DNA of 64,000 nt from Corynebacterium halotolerans YIM 70093 = DSM 44683 (GTDB taxonomy: Bacteria; Actinomycetota; Actinomycetes; Mycobacteriales; Mycobacteriaceae). The stretch covers positions 786,075 through 850,074 of the forward strand of contig NC_020302.1 of the NCBI RefSeq assembly GCF_000341345.1. The letters are read 5' to 3'. A program made the position numbers and the translations under genes. Below, piece after piece: positions 38,604 through 47,168 of this stretch (positions are counted from its first letter, which is position 1; every line of letters starts with the position of its first letter). The notes under the pieces were generated by a model that searched no databases, was not told the DNA's origin, and saw only the letters and a list, made by a program, of their open reading frames with translations.

Positions 38604-39349
38604 CCGAAGCCGTGCTGTGGGTCGACCCGGCCGGCTCGGTCGCCGTCGACGCCGCCGGACAGGCGGTGTGGGCGACCATGCCGACGCACGCCCGGCAGCT
38701 CGTGCGGGTCGACGCCATCGCCGACCGCTGGGCCGCCCGCGTCGACACCGCGGACGTCGAGACGCTGGCCCGGCGCGCCGGGGGACGCGTGGCCGAGACC
38801 CGCGAGTTCGGCGACGACCGGCCGGTCACGAGGGCGATCGCCCTGCTGCGCCACCGCGACCAGCTGCGCTTCGACCCGCACGACGGCTCCGAGCTGACCT
38901 TCGACGCTGACGGCATCATCGGCCGCGGCAGCCGCGACCGGCGGGTCTTCCCGCGGGTGGACCCGGCGGTCATCGGGCTGATCGAGCTAGCCGGAACGGA
39001 CCGGATCCTGCTGGCCCGCAACGCGCACCGGGGGACGTTCTGGTCGCTGATCGCCGGCTACGTCGACCCGGGCGAGAACCTGGAGGAGGCGTTCGCCCGC
39101 GAGGCCTGTGAGGAGACCGGGCGCAGGATCCACTCGGTCCGCTACTGGGGCTCCCAGCCCTGGGCGGCGAGCGGTTCGCTGATGGTCGGCTTCACCGCCC
39201 GCACCGACGACCAGGAGGCGGTGGCCCCCACCGACGGGGAGCTCGCCGAAATCCGCTGGGTGGACCGCGACGAGGTCGACGACCTGCCGCTGGCCCGGCC
39301 CGGCTCGATCGCCCACGCCATGATCACTGAATGGAGGAACAAAAGGTAG
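38600..39349 (+). CDS. nudC: NudC-type NAD(H) pyrophosphatase, atypical
   Basis: Probable NAD+ diphosphatase. The 249-residue protein has a full Nudix box, GYVDPGENLEEAFAREACEE plus TG (about residues 154-175), and the NudC landmark begins SQPW after it. But two NudC hallmarks differ: SQPWPFP is replaced by SQPWAASGSLM, and the zinc-ribbon cysteines expected before PRVDPAVIGLIE are absent (the region reads DPHDGSELTFDADGIIGRGS). Substrate range may therefore differ. GTG start overlaps the channel gene. The stop TAG shares its G with the preferred uvrD2 start. Confidence 0.87.
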   Translation: MTEAVLWVDPAGSVAVDAAGQAVWATMPTHARQLVRVDAIADRWAARVDTADVETLARRAGGRVAETREFGDDRPVTRAIALLRHRDQLRFDPHDGSELTFDADGIIGRGSRDRRVFPRVDPAVIGLIELAGTDRILLARNAHRGTFWSLIAGYVDPGENLEEAFAREACEETGRRIHSVRYWGSQPWAASGSLMVGFTARTDDQEAVAPTDGELAEIRWVDRDEVDDLPLARPGSIAHAMITEWRNKR

Positions 39350-41394
39350 TGCTCAACCTGGACGACCTCGACGACGACCAGCGGGTGGCCGCCACCGCCC
39401 CGCGGGGGCCGGTGTGCATCCTCGCCGGCGCCGGCACCGGCAAGACCCGCACCATCACCTACCGCATCGCCCACCTCATCGAGTCGGGGTTCGTCAGCCC
39501 GAACCGGGTGCTGGCGGTGACCTTCACCTCCCGGGCGGCCGGGGAGATGCGCCACCGCCTGGGCCTGATGGGCGTCGGGGGAGTGCAGGCCCGTACCTTC
39601 CACGCCGCCGCCCGCCGCCAGCTGAGCTATTTCTGGCCGCAGATCGCCGGCGACCTGCCCTGGCGGATGCTGGACAACAAGTTCCCGCTCGTCGGGCGCG
39701 CCGCCCGCAGCGTCAGCGTCGACTCCTCGAAGGAGAACGTGCGCGACCTGCTCGGCGAGATCGAGTGGGCCAAGGCCAGCCTGGTCACCCCGGACCAGTA
39801 CGTCGAGCGCGTCACCGGTTCCGACCGCACCCCGCCGGTGCCGCCGGAGAAGGTCGCCGAGGTCTACCGCCGCTACGAGAACGGCAAGACCACCGGGGAG
39901 GGCATGCTGCTCGACTTCGACGACCTGCTGCTGCATGTGGCAGGCGCCCTGGAGAACGCCCCGGCCGTGGCGGAGGAGTTCCGGGCGCAGTACCGCACCT
40001 TCGTCGTCGACGAGTACCAGGACGTCACCCCGCTGCAGCAGCGCGTGCTCGACGCCTGGCTGGGCGAGCGCGACGACCTGACCGTGGTCGGCGACGCCAA
40101 CCAGACGATCTACTCCTTCACCGGCGCCACCCCGGACCACCTGCTGAACTTCTCGCGGACCTACGAGAACGCGACCGTCGTCAAGCTGCAGCGCGACTAC
40201 CGCTCCACCCCGCAGATCACCGACCTGGCCAACACCGTCATCGGCAGGGCACAGGGGCGGGTGGCCGGCACCCGACTCGAGCTGCAGGGCATGCGCCCAC
40301 CCGGGCCCGAACCGCAGTTCCACTCCTACGACGACGAGCCCACCGAAGCGCGCGAGGTCGCCGGAAAGATCCTCACCCTGCTCAACCAGGGCGTGCCCGC
40401 CAGCGAGATCGCCGTGCTCTACCGCATCAACGCCCAGTCGCAGGTCTTCGAGCAGGCGCTCGCCGACGCCGGCATCGTCTACCAGGTCCGCGGCGGCGAG
40501 GGCTTCTACAACCGCCCCGAAATCCGCCAGGCCATCACCGAGCTGGTGCGCGCCTCCCAACGCGACGACCTGCCCGACGACCCCGTGCGCGTGACCCGCG
40601 CCGCGCTCGCCCCGCTCGGCCTGACCCCGACCGAGCCGGAGGGCGCGCAGGCCCGCGAGCGCTGGCAGTCCCTGAACGCCCTGGTCGACCTCGTCGAGGA
40701 ACTCGTGCGCGCCACCCCGGGCCTCGACCTGCCCGGGGTGCTGCGCGCCCTGCGCCAGCGCGCCGACGCCAAGCACCCGCCGACCATGGAGGGGGTGACC
40801 CTCGCCAGTCTGCACGCCGCGAAGGGCCTGGAGTGGGACGCCGTCTTCCTCGTCGGGCTGGTGGAGAACACCCTGCCGATCAGCCACGCGATCAAGGCCG
40901 GCGACCACCAGATCGAGGAGGAGCGCCGCCTGTTCTACGTCGGCATCACCCGGGCCCGGGAGCACCTGTACTGCTCCTGGTCCCTGGCCCGTCAGGAGGG
41001 CGGGCGCAAGACCCGGCAGCGCACCCGCTTCCTCGACGGCATCGCCCCCGAACTCGACGTCGCCAAGGGCCCGCCGCGGACCGTGCGCCCCAAGCGCTGC
41101 CGCGTGTGCGGACACCCGCTGGACACCCCGGCGGAGAAGGTCCTCGGCCGCCACGAGGACTGCCCCTCCGGCGCCGACGAGGAGGTCTTCGAGACCCTGC
41201 GTGCCTGGCGCGGCGAGGTCGCCCGGGAGGCCAACGTGCCCGCCTACATCGTCTTCTCCGACGCCACCCTCATGGCCATCGCCGAGGCCCTGCCCGGAGA
41301 CGAGTCGGAGCTGCTCGACGTCTCCGGGGTGGGACCCGTCAAGGTCGAACGCTACGGCGCCGGACTGCTCGAGGCGCTCTCCAACTTCCGGTAG
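39349..41394 (+). CDS. uvrD2: ATP-dependent DNA helicase UvrD2
   Basis: SF1A helicase of the mycobacterial UvrD2 type. Motifs from the N-terminus: CILAGAGTGKTRTITYRIAH, AVTFTSRAAGEM, TFHAAARRQL, VVDEYQDVTPLQQ, GDANQTIYSFTGATPD, LHAAKGLEWDAVFLVGL and LFYVGITRARE. After the motor come a Cys-rich linker (CRVCGHPL ... HEDC) and a C-terminal HRDC domain, both typical of UvrD2. The GTG at 39349 has GGAGGA ten bases upstream and starts where nudC stops; the ATG at 39331 (687 residues) is the alternative but lacks a site. In M. tuberculosis mrx1 and whiB7 follow; here they are absent. Confidence 0.94.
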   Translation: MLNLDDLDDDQRVAATAPRGPVCILAGAGTGKTRTITYRIAHLIESGFVSPNRVLAVTFTSRAAGEMRHRLGLMGVGGVQARTFHAAARRQLSYFWPQIAGDLPWRMLDNKFPLVGRAARSVSVDSSKENVRDLLGEIEWAKASLVTPDQYVERVTGSDRTPPVPPEKVAEVYRRYENGKTTGEGMLLDFDDLLLHVAGALENAPAVAEEFRAQYRTFVVDEYQDVTPLQQRVLDAWLGERDDLTVVGDANQTIYSFTGATPDHLLNFSRTYENATVVKLQRDYRSTPQITDLANTVIGRAQGRVAGTRLELQGMRPPGPEPQFHSYDDEPTEAREVAGKILTLLNQGVPASEIAVLYRINAQSQVFEQALADAGIVYQVRGGEGFYNRPEIRQAITELVRASQRDDLPDDPVRVTRAALAPLGLTPTEPEGAQARERWQSLNALVDLVEELVRATPGLDLPGVLRALRQRADAKHPPTMEGVTLASLHAAKGLEWDAVFLVGLVENTLPISHAIKAGDHQIEEERRLFYVGITRAREHLYCSWSLARQEGGRKTRQRTRFLDGIAPELDVAKGPPRTVRPKRCRVCGHPLDTPAEKVLGRHEDCPSGADEEVFETLRAWRGEVAREANVPAYIVFSDATLMAIAEALPGDESELLDVSGVGPVKVERYGAGLLEALSNFR

Positions 41395-42242
41395 ACCTCC
41401 CGCCGCCCTGGCGGCCGGAGCGTGAAACACACCGGGCAGCGCGGATGCGTGGCCAGCCGGTGCCGGCGATCAAGGGTGTACGGATCGACCTCGGTGACCT
41501 CCCCGGCGGCGGGCACCCGACGGGGCGTCCCGGGTGGTTCCGGCACCCCGACCAGGGCGAGCGCCGCCGCCGTGAGCTGCGCCGCGGTGGCCGCCACCAC
41601 CACCGGATCCGGGTTGACCGGCCCGCCCGGCAACTGGGTGACCACCCGGTGCCAGTGCCCGTCGGTGTCCGTGCGGTGCAGCTCCACGCACAACGGGCAC
41701 GGCCCCGCCCCATCCAGGTGCAGCGGGCCGACGAGCCCGCGGGCGTCGACAACGGCGCCGGGCAGCCAGGTGCGCGCGAAGCGGGTGAGCAGCGGGGCCA
41801 TGGTGCGGGCGTGCGCGATCCGGTCGACGACCAGGACAGGCACGTCGATGTCGCTGCCCGCCAGATACGCCAGCTCCGACTCACCCCGCAGCGGGGAGCG
41901 CACCGTCACCCGGGAACGCCGCAGCAGCTCAGCGGTCAGCTCCGCCAGACGGCCACGGCCGAGCAGAATCACCGACGCCCGCGGCACGGGACGCAGGATC
42001 CGGTAGACCACCAGATCATCCAGCAGACTGCGGGCGGCGGGCGCGCTCAGCCCCGCGAGTATCAATCCCTCCTCGAGCCGGGCGCGGGAGGTGGGGCGCC
42101 GGGCGACCAGGAGCCCGGCGACTATGCCCGTCGCCGAGTCGGTCTCGATGACGCCGGCGCGCGTGGCGTCCAACCCGAACTGCACGGCGCCCGGCCCGCG
42201 CAGAAACACGTGCGCCCCCGGTGCCAGCTGCAGATGCCCCAT
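41352..42242 (-). CDS. E1-like/TOMM leader-binding-type protein, orphan (Rv3196 type)
   Basis: A 296-residue protein that resembles the E1/ThiF-like partner of thiazole/oxazole-forming cyclodehydratases: a winged-helix-like N-terminus (HVFLRGPGAVQFGLDATRAG; RSLLDDLVVYRIL), a Rossmann-like VILLGRGRLAELTAELL, and two zinc-knuckle CxxC pairs, GPCPLCVELHR and HPRCPVCFTLR. The adenylation site of active ThiF proteins is not evident. No YcaO partner or precursor peptide was found in the window. The ATG at 42242 has GGGGGA upstream. Its 3' end overlaps the 3' end of uvrD2 by 43 bases, convergently. Confidence 0.72.
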   Translation of the reverse strand: MGHLQLAPGAHVFLRGPGAVQFGLDATRAGVIETDSATGIVAGLLVARRPTSRARLEEGLILAGLSAPAARSLLDDLVVYRILRPVPRASVILLGRGRLAELTAELLRRSRVTVRSPLRGESELAYLAGSDIDVPVLVVDRIAHARTMAPLLTRFARTWLPGAVVDARGLVGPLHLDGAGPCPLCVELHRTDTDGHWHRVVTQLPGGPVNPDPVVVAATAAQLTAAALALVGVPEPPGTPRRVPAAGEVTEVDPYTLDRRHRLATHPRCPVCFTLRPPGRREVYRKLESASSSPAP

Positions 42243-42310
42243 CGTTGTCCCCCGTGTGATCGACCGGCTCATCCCCGGCCCCCATTCGACCACAGATAGA
42301 ATTCCGTGTC

Positions 42311-42820
42311 ATGCCAACCGACATCGAGGTCATCCGCTCCACCCGCCGCAGGCGCACCGTGCAGGCCCGTCTGGAGGGCGACAAGGTCGTCGTGCGGATC
42401 CCCGCCCACATGACGAAGGCGGAGGAGGAGAACGTGGTCTCCGAGATGCTGGCCAAGCTGGAACGCAAGACCACCTCCTCGCGGACCTCGGACGCGGACC
42501 TGCGGGCCCGGGCTGAGCAGCTCAACGCGATGGTCCTGGAGGGACGGGCACGGCTCGGCTCCATCCGGTGGGTGTCGAACCAGACCACCCGCTGGGGCTC
42601 GTGCACGGTGGCCACCGGCGATGTCCGCATCACGGACCGGTTGCAGAAGGTTCCGGATTACGTGCTGGACGCGGTGATCGTCCACGAGCTGACCCACACC
42701 TTCATCCCCGGCCACGGACCCGAGTTCTGGCGGTGGGCCGATCGGGTGCCGAAGGCGGAGCGGGCGAAGGGCTACCTGGAGGCCTACCAGCGATTCGGGG
42801 GCCCCGGGGCGGGGGAGTAG
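42311..42820 (+). CDS. YgjP-like metallopeptidase (M48/WLM fold)
   Basis: A 169-residue zinc protease-like protein with the family core at about residues 118-140: VIVHELTHTFIPGHGPEFWR, giving HExxH plus the downstream His. Another family segment, TTRWGSC, lies near residue 92. No signal peptide or membrane helix is visible, so it acts in the cytoplasm. The ATG is 8 bases after TAGAAT (42297-42302), suggesting a leaderless message. It diverges from the E1-like gene with 68 bases between starts. The physiological substrate is unknown. Confidence 0.88.
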   Translation: MPTDIEVIRSTRRRRTVQARLEGDKVVVRIPAHMTKAEEENVVSEMLAKLERKTTSSRTSDADLRARAEQLNAMVLEGRARLGSIRWVSNQTTRWGSCTVATGDVRITDRLQKVPDYVLDAVIVHELTHTFIPGHGPEFWRWADRVPKAERAKGYLEAYQRFGGPGAGE

Positions 42821-42873
42821 GGTTCGCCTGCCGGGCGGTGGGGCGATGGGACCGGCGGCTGCCTCCATGCCGA

Positions 42874-43017
42874 CCTTGCGGGAGTCCTGACCAGGATCCC
42901 CGGACCGGGAGGATCCCGCCGGGTCGATCCCACTCGGTCGATCCCGGGTGCGGGATCGACTCAGTGAAGTCGACCCATCGACAAGCCCGCGTTCTCCGGG
43001 AGCAGGATCCCGCAAGG
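42874..43017. repeat. Nested inverted repeats with GGTCGATCCC copies
   Basis: CCTTGCGGGAGTCCTG (42874-42889) matches the complement of CAGGATCCCGCAAGG (43003-43017) with one missing base. Inside lie two direct copies of GGTCGATCCC (42922-42931, 42936-42945) and one inverted GGGATCGAC (42952-42960), so either copy can form a 9-bp stem, the nearer with a 6-nt loop. Confidence 0.65.
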
Positions 43018-43124
43018 ACCGCCTCCAGGTTGCCCCGGACGGCAGTGCGGGAGCGCCCAGGGCAGATCTGCGGCGGCACGCTGCCCGGCCGGGGCCCGGC
43101 ATCACCTTCGGACGGAAACGACGA

Positions 43125-43160
43125 AGCCCCAGTAGGCTGCGCAGGCAACCTACCGGGGCT
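43125..43160 (-). terminator. Terminator of the zincin-like gene
   Basis: AGCCCC-A-GTAGG (43125-43136) pairs with CCTAC-C-GGGGCT (43149-43160) with one mismatch. It lies 18 bases after the stop of the minus-strand gene; the following tract is only moderately T-rich. Confidence 0.6.
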
Positions 43161-43178
43161 CAACCGGGAAGAACAGGG

Positions 43179-44633
43179 CTAACGGCCGGAACCGTCCTCC
43201 TTGCCGTCCTCGTCCTCGGACTCATCCTTGGCCTCACCGGACTCGTCCTCACCGGACTTGTCCTTCGGTGCCTCCAGGGAATCCTTGGAATCCCCTCCGC
43301 GGAGCATCTCCTCGAGCTTGTTGATCTCGGCGATCGGGTCAAAGCCGTCGGCCCCACCCTCGTCGAGGAGCGCGTCGATGAACTCGGCGGAGTTGTCCAG
43401 GTGCTCGGCCGACGGCAGGAAGTCCGGGTGGTCCCAGACCTTGTCGCGGCGCTCCTGACCCACGGCGATGTCCGCCCGGCGCCACAGCTCGACGGCCTCG
43501 GCGACCTTGGGCGCGGAGAACTCGATGCCGACGACCTTGGCGAAGGCCTGCTCGGCGGAGCCACCGGTGGCACGGCGGCGGCGCCACGCCTCGGTCATGG
43601 CGCCGGTCGAGGGGACGCGCTGGCCCATCGCCTCGGTGACCACGTGCTCGACCCAGCCCTCGACGAGGGCGAGCAGGGTCTCCAGACGGGAGACCGCGCC
43701 GGCGTTGCGGGAGCTGATCTTCGGGGACAGGTCCATGCCCTGGAGGCGCTGCATCGCGTCCTGGATGGCGGACGGGTCGCCGGACTCCAGGTTGAGGTCG
43801 CGGGCGGCCTCCTCGATGTGGGAGGTGTCGATGACCAGGCCGGCGGCATACTCCTCGACGGAGGAGACCAGGCGCTCCACGAGCCACGGGACGTGGCGGA
43901 ACAGGCGCTGGCGGGCGGCCTCGCGCGCGGCGATGTAGACCAGGATTTCCTGTGCCGGCACGTTGAGGTCCTTGGCGCTGCGGGCGATGTTGCCCGGCAG
44001 GATCGCGGTGGTGTCGGCCGGGGCGACGGGCAGGCCGAAGTCCGAACCGGTGAGCGTCTGCTTGGCCAGGTCGCCGAGGGCGTTACCCAGCTGCATGCCG
44101 AAGTTCATGCCGGACATCTGGTTCATCATCTGCAGCATCGGGCCCATCATGTCGCGGGCCTCGGCGGGCAGGGAGTCGATCTGTGCCTGGTTCATGTGCT
44201 CGGCGACCGGGGTGACCAGCCGCTTCCACATCGGGAGGGTCTCCGTCAGCCAGTCCTCCGCGTTCCAGGCCACGACCCGGCCCTCAGCGGTGGGGAGCAC
44301 GGTGGCATCATCGAGCCACAGTTCAGCCAGCCGCACCGACTCCTCGACGGCGGAGACGTCCTGGGAACGCACCGCCGGCACCGAATCGATCTGCTGGCGG
44401 GCGATGCGCTCCGCCAGCTGGTAGTTCACCGGTCCGGCGCCCTCTGGGGAGTTCATGGACGAGCCCATGCCCGAGAGCATCTGGCCGAACTGGTTGAGCA
44501 GGTCGCCCAGGCCACCGGATCCGTCCGCCCCGCCGAATCCGAACGCGCCGAACGGGTTCTGGTTCTGATCGCGACGACGGTCGTCATCATCGTCGTCGTT
44601 GTTGAAGGAGAAACCGAAACCGCCTGTATTCAT
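43179..44633 (-). CDS. Zinc-dependent metalloprotease-like protein (DUF2342)
   Basis: A 484-residue zincin-like protein of the DUF2342 family (Rv3195 type). The N-terminus is Gly/Asn/Asp-rich (FNNDDDDDDRRRDQNQNP), followed by a helical catalytic-like domain (ERIARQQIDSVPAVRS; AEDWLTETLPMWKRLVTPVA) and an acidic, Lys-rich tail. The segment where a zinc motif would be expected reads VYIAAREAARQRLFRHVPWL; a plain HExxH is absent, so activity is doubtful. The ATG is 7 bases after TAGATT on the minus strand, suggesting a leaderless message. It is divergent from the PDZ-Lon protease gene. Confidence 0.82.
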   Translation of the reverse strand: MNTGGFGFSFNNDDDDDDRRRDQNQNPFGAFGFGGADGSGGLGDLLNQFGQMLSGMGSSMNSPEGAGPVNYQLAERIARQQIDSVPAVRSQDVSAVEESVRLAELWLDDATVLPTAEGRVVAWNAEDWLTETLPMWKRLVTPVAEHMNQAQIDSLPAEARDMMGPMLQMMNQMSGMNFGMQLGNALGDLAKQTLTGSDFGLPVAPADTTAILPGNIARSAKDLNVPAQEILVYIAAREAARQRLFRHVPWLVERLVSSVEEYAAGLVIDTSHIEEAARDLNLESGDPSAIQDAMQRLQGMDLSPKISSRNAGAVSRLETLLALVEGWVEHVVTEAMGQRVPSTGAMTEAWRRRRATGGSAEQAFAKVVGIEFSAPKVAEAVELWRRADIAVGQERRDKVWDHPDFLPSAEHLDNSAEFIDALLDEGGADGFDPIAEINKLEEMLRGGDSKDSLEAPKDKSGEDESGEAKDESEDEDGKEDGSGR

Positions 44634-44715
44634 GGGGACCAATCTACCGGGGCGGCGGACCGAATCGCCATGGGGTGGGCAACGCTGACAGCGAACACAG
44701 GTACCCTGATCTTCC

Positions 44716-45804
44716 GTGACCCACCCGAAGACCCACCCGAAGCGACGTCAACAACGTCTGCGGACCCTCGCGTGGGGTGCGGTGCCCGTCGTGGCACTGA
44801 CCGCGCTGGTGTCCATGGACCACATCCCCGGAACGGAGATCTCCCTGACGGTCCCGTACGCCGCGGAGGGGCCCGGCCCCACCTTCAACACCCTCGGGGA
44901 GGTCGACGGGGAACCGGTCGTCGACGTCGAGGGGGTGCCGGTGGACGAGACCTCCGGCAACCTCAACATGACGACGGTGTCGGTGCGCTCCAACATGACG
45001 CTCGCTCAGGCGCTGGGCCGCTGGCTGACCACTGACGACACCCTGGTGCCCATCGAGCAGGTATTCCCCCCGAACCGCTCCCCGGAGGAGATCCAGGAGT
45101 CCAACCAGCAGGCGTTCACCGCCTCGGAGGCCTCCGCCACCGTCGCCGCGATGAACTACCTCGACGTGCCCATCCAGGTCGCGGTCGTCGACGTGCTCCC
45201 GGATTCCGCCGCGGCCGGGCACGTCGAACCCGGCGACGTGGTCACCGCCGTGGACGGCGCGCCCGTCGACATGCCCGGACAGGTGCGCCAGCAGGTGCAG
45301 GCGAAGCAGCCGGGCGACGAGGTGGTGCTGGGCCTGGAACGCGACGGCGAACGCATCGACCGCACCGTCACCCTCGGTGAGCATCCGGACGATCCGGCGG
45401 TGGCGCTGCTGGGCATCACGATGACCTCCGAACCCACCGAGGACATGTCCGTGGAGTACAACCTCACCGACATCGGCGGCCCGAGCGCGGGGATGATGTT
45501 CTCGCTCGCGGTCATCGACAAGCTCTCTCCCGGGGAGCTCAACGGCGGGAAGTTCGTCGCCGGCACCGGCACCATCTCCGAGGACGGGACGGTCGGCCCC
45601 ATCGGCGGCATCGTGCACAAGGTGCGCGCCGCCGAGGAGATCGGCGCCGAGCTCTTCCTCGCCCCGGCCGCCAACTGCGCCGAGGCCGTCAGCCGCGACC
45701 CGGAGGATCTGGTGGTCGCCCGGGTGGAGACCCTCGAGGACGCGATCGAGCAGATGGAGAACTTCGCCGCCGGCGAGGCCGTCGACACCTGCACCGCCAG
45801 TTAG
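44716..45804 (+). CDS. PDZ and Lon-type serine protease (YlbL-like)
   Basis: A membrane-anchored protease with its catalytic domain outside. The 362 residues have one helix (LAWGAVPVVALTALVSMDHI), a PDZ domain (VLPDSAAAGHVEPGDVVTAV, about residue 155) and a Lon-like S16 domain with the catalytic Ser in GGPSAGMMFSLAVIDKL (about residue 257) and the Lys in GPIGGIVHKVRAAEE (about residue 300). Orthologue of Rv3194c. The GTG is 8 bases after TACCCT (44702-44707), suggesting a leaderless message. It converges with, and abuts, the lipoprotein gene. Confidence 0.9.
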   Translation: MTHPKTHPKRRQQRLRTLAWGAVPVVALTALVSMDHIPGTEISLTVPYAAEGPGPTFNTLGEVDGEPVVDVEGVPVDETSGNLNMTTVSVRSNMTLAQALGRWLTTDDTLVPIEQVFPPNRSPEEIQESNQQAFTASEASATVAAMNYLDVPIQVAVVDVLPDSAAAGHVEPGDVVTAVDGAPVDMPGQVRQQVQAKQPGDEVVLGLERDGERIDRTVTLGEHPDDPAVALLGITMTSEPTEDMSVEYNLTDIGGPSAGMMFSLAVIDKLSPGELNGGKFVAGTGTISEDGTVGPIGGIVHKVRAAEEIGAELFLAPAANCAEAVSRDPEDLVVARVETLEDAIEQMENFAAGEAVDTCTAS

Positions 45805-46488
45805 CTACTCAGCGGTCTCCGTGGTGGTCTCCGAGGCGTCGGCGTCCTCGGTCGGCTGTGTGACCAGGCCCAGATCATGGATCTGCTCCTCCGGGTCCAC
45901 CTGGTCGGAGGAGACCATCTGCTGCATGACCAGGCCCTCCTCATTGTCGACGACCGTGATCACCGCCGTGGTGCCCAGCGTCGACCAGCCCACCACCCGG
46001 CGGCCGGTGTCCTCGACCACCCGCGAGCTGCGCAGCTCGGTGAGCAGCTGGGTCGTCGACGCGGCCTTGGCGGAGGAGCTGAAGAACTGGAACTGGCCGA
46101 TCTCGGGGCCGGAGCACTCGAAGGACTTCTCGATGCCGGTGGGGTTGCAGGTCTCGAACTGCTCGAACACCGCCCGCGGTGCCAGCGAGCTGAACTCCTC
46201 GTAGACGGGCTCGACCTCGGGACTCATACCTCCGCCGTTCTTGTCCGCCGACGTGGTCGTCTCCTCCGCGGCGGTGTCGGTCGCGGACGTCGTGCTCGTG
46301 GGCGCCGACGTGTCCGTGGTGGCCGTCGTGTTCGTCGCCGGGGTCGTCGGGGACGTCGTCGTCTCGGTCGCGGAGGGTGTCTCTCCGCCGGGAGCGGGTT
46401 CCTCGCCCGTCCCGCAGGCCACCAGACCGGTGCTCAGCAGCAGGGTTGCTGCGGCGACGGCGAGGCGGGGCAGGCGGGTGGAACTCAC
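45805..46488 (-). CDS. Secreted lipoprotein, unknown function
   Basis: A 227-residue putative lipoprotein: a signal peptide with RLPRLAVAAATLLLSTGLVA, and a lipobox LVAC at about residue 25, then a 60-residue Thr/Ser/Ala linker and a folded domain with two Cys (ETCNPTGIEKSFEC). I recognise no family for that domain. The GTG at 46488 has AGGAG ten bases upstream; a longer frame from GTG 46536 would give an unusually long n-region. The stop abuts the convergent protease gene. Confidence 0.72.
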   Translation of the reverse strand: MSSTRLPRLAVAAATLLLSTGLVACGTGEEPAPGGETPSATETTTSPTTPATNTTATTDTSAPTSTTSATDTAAEETTTSADKNGGGMSPEVEPVYEEFSSLAPRAVFEQFETCNPTGIEKSFECSGPEIGQFQFFSSSAKAASTTQLLTELRSSRVVEDTGRRVVGWSTLGTTAVITVVDNEEGLVMQQMVSSDQVDPEEQIHDLGLVTQPTEDADASETTTETAE

Positions 46489-46551
46489 GAGGGGATTACT
46501 CCTGGGAAGGCGGACGGAACGGATTCCGCGGGGCACGGGTACCCGGTCATT

Positions 46552-47076
46552 CTAGTCGAGGGCGCCGGGGTCCTGCTCAAGCCCGTAGCGCAGGGCGGCG
46601 ATGACCCCGGGCGCCACCCCCGGCCCGCCACGCAACTCGATGTCGTCCTCGGCGAAGGGGCCGGCCGCCTCGATCTCCTCCTCGGTGGGGCGCTGCTGCA
46701 GCAGCGTCAGCTCGACGTCCTCGGTGCGCAGCACGCCGGAGAACAGCCGTGCCGGACGCGGCTCGGCGTCGTCGGAGGTGTCGCGGAAAAGGATCTCCTG
46801 GGCCAGGATCACGCCGCTGACCTGTGCGGGCCACGCCAGCCGGGAGACGTAGTCACCGAGCTCATCGGAGCCGGGGCGCAGGTGGCCGGGCAGGTCCTGG
46901 ACGACCAGGGTCAGCGGGGCGGCGTCGTCGGGATCGTCGAGCTGGTCGACGAGTAGACGGGACGGCACCAGCGCGAAGAGGCTGGGGGAGGCCTCCCAAC
47001 CTTCCGCGTGAACGAACTCCACGGCCTCCATCATGGCCTTGTTCAGCGCCTGCGGGGTGGACTCGGGTGCAGTCAT
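46552..47076 (-). CDS. PPA1309 family protein
   Basis: A 174-residue acidic soluble protein fitting the actinobacterial PPA1309 family: ALNKAMMEAVEFVHAEGWEA at the start and GGPGVAPGVIAALRYGLEQD at the end. No catalytic motif is visible and no function is known. The ATG at 47076 has AGAGGAAC upstream; the ORF from 47097 is longer but unsupported. It diverges from the UPF0182 gene with 92 bases between starts, which is also the arrangement in C. glutamicum as I recall it. Confidence 0.78.
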   Translation of the reverse strand: MTAPESTPQALNKAMMEAVEFVHAEGWEASPSLFALVPSRLLVDQLDDPDDAAPLTLVVQDLPGHLRPGSDELGDYVSRLAWPAQVSGVILAQEILFRDTSDDAEPRPARLFSGVLRTEDVELTLLQQRPTEEEIEAAGPFAEDDIELRGGPGVAPGVIAALRYGLEQDPGALD

Positions 47077-47168
47077 GGCCGGGTTCCTCTTGGTCAATCG
47101 GGGGTGCAGTTCTCTAGGCTAGGACACTACACCGGTATTTCGTTATCAATAGTGCTTAGGAGCTGGAC

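Larger units (their letters stand above)
42821..43178. other. 358-base structured spacer
   Basis: No gene with a ribosome site is visible. It contains nested inverted and direct repeats (42874-43017) and a terminator for the minus-strand gene (43125-43160). It could encode a structured RNA or be a degenerate repeat element. Confidence 0.5.
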
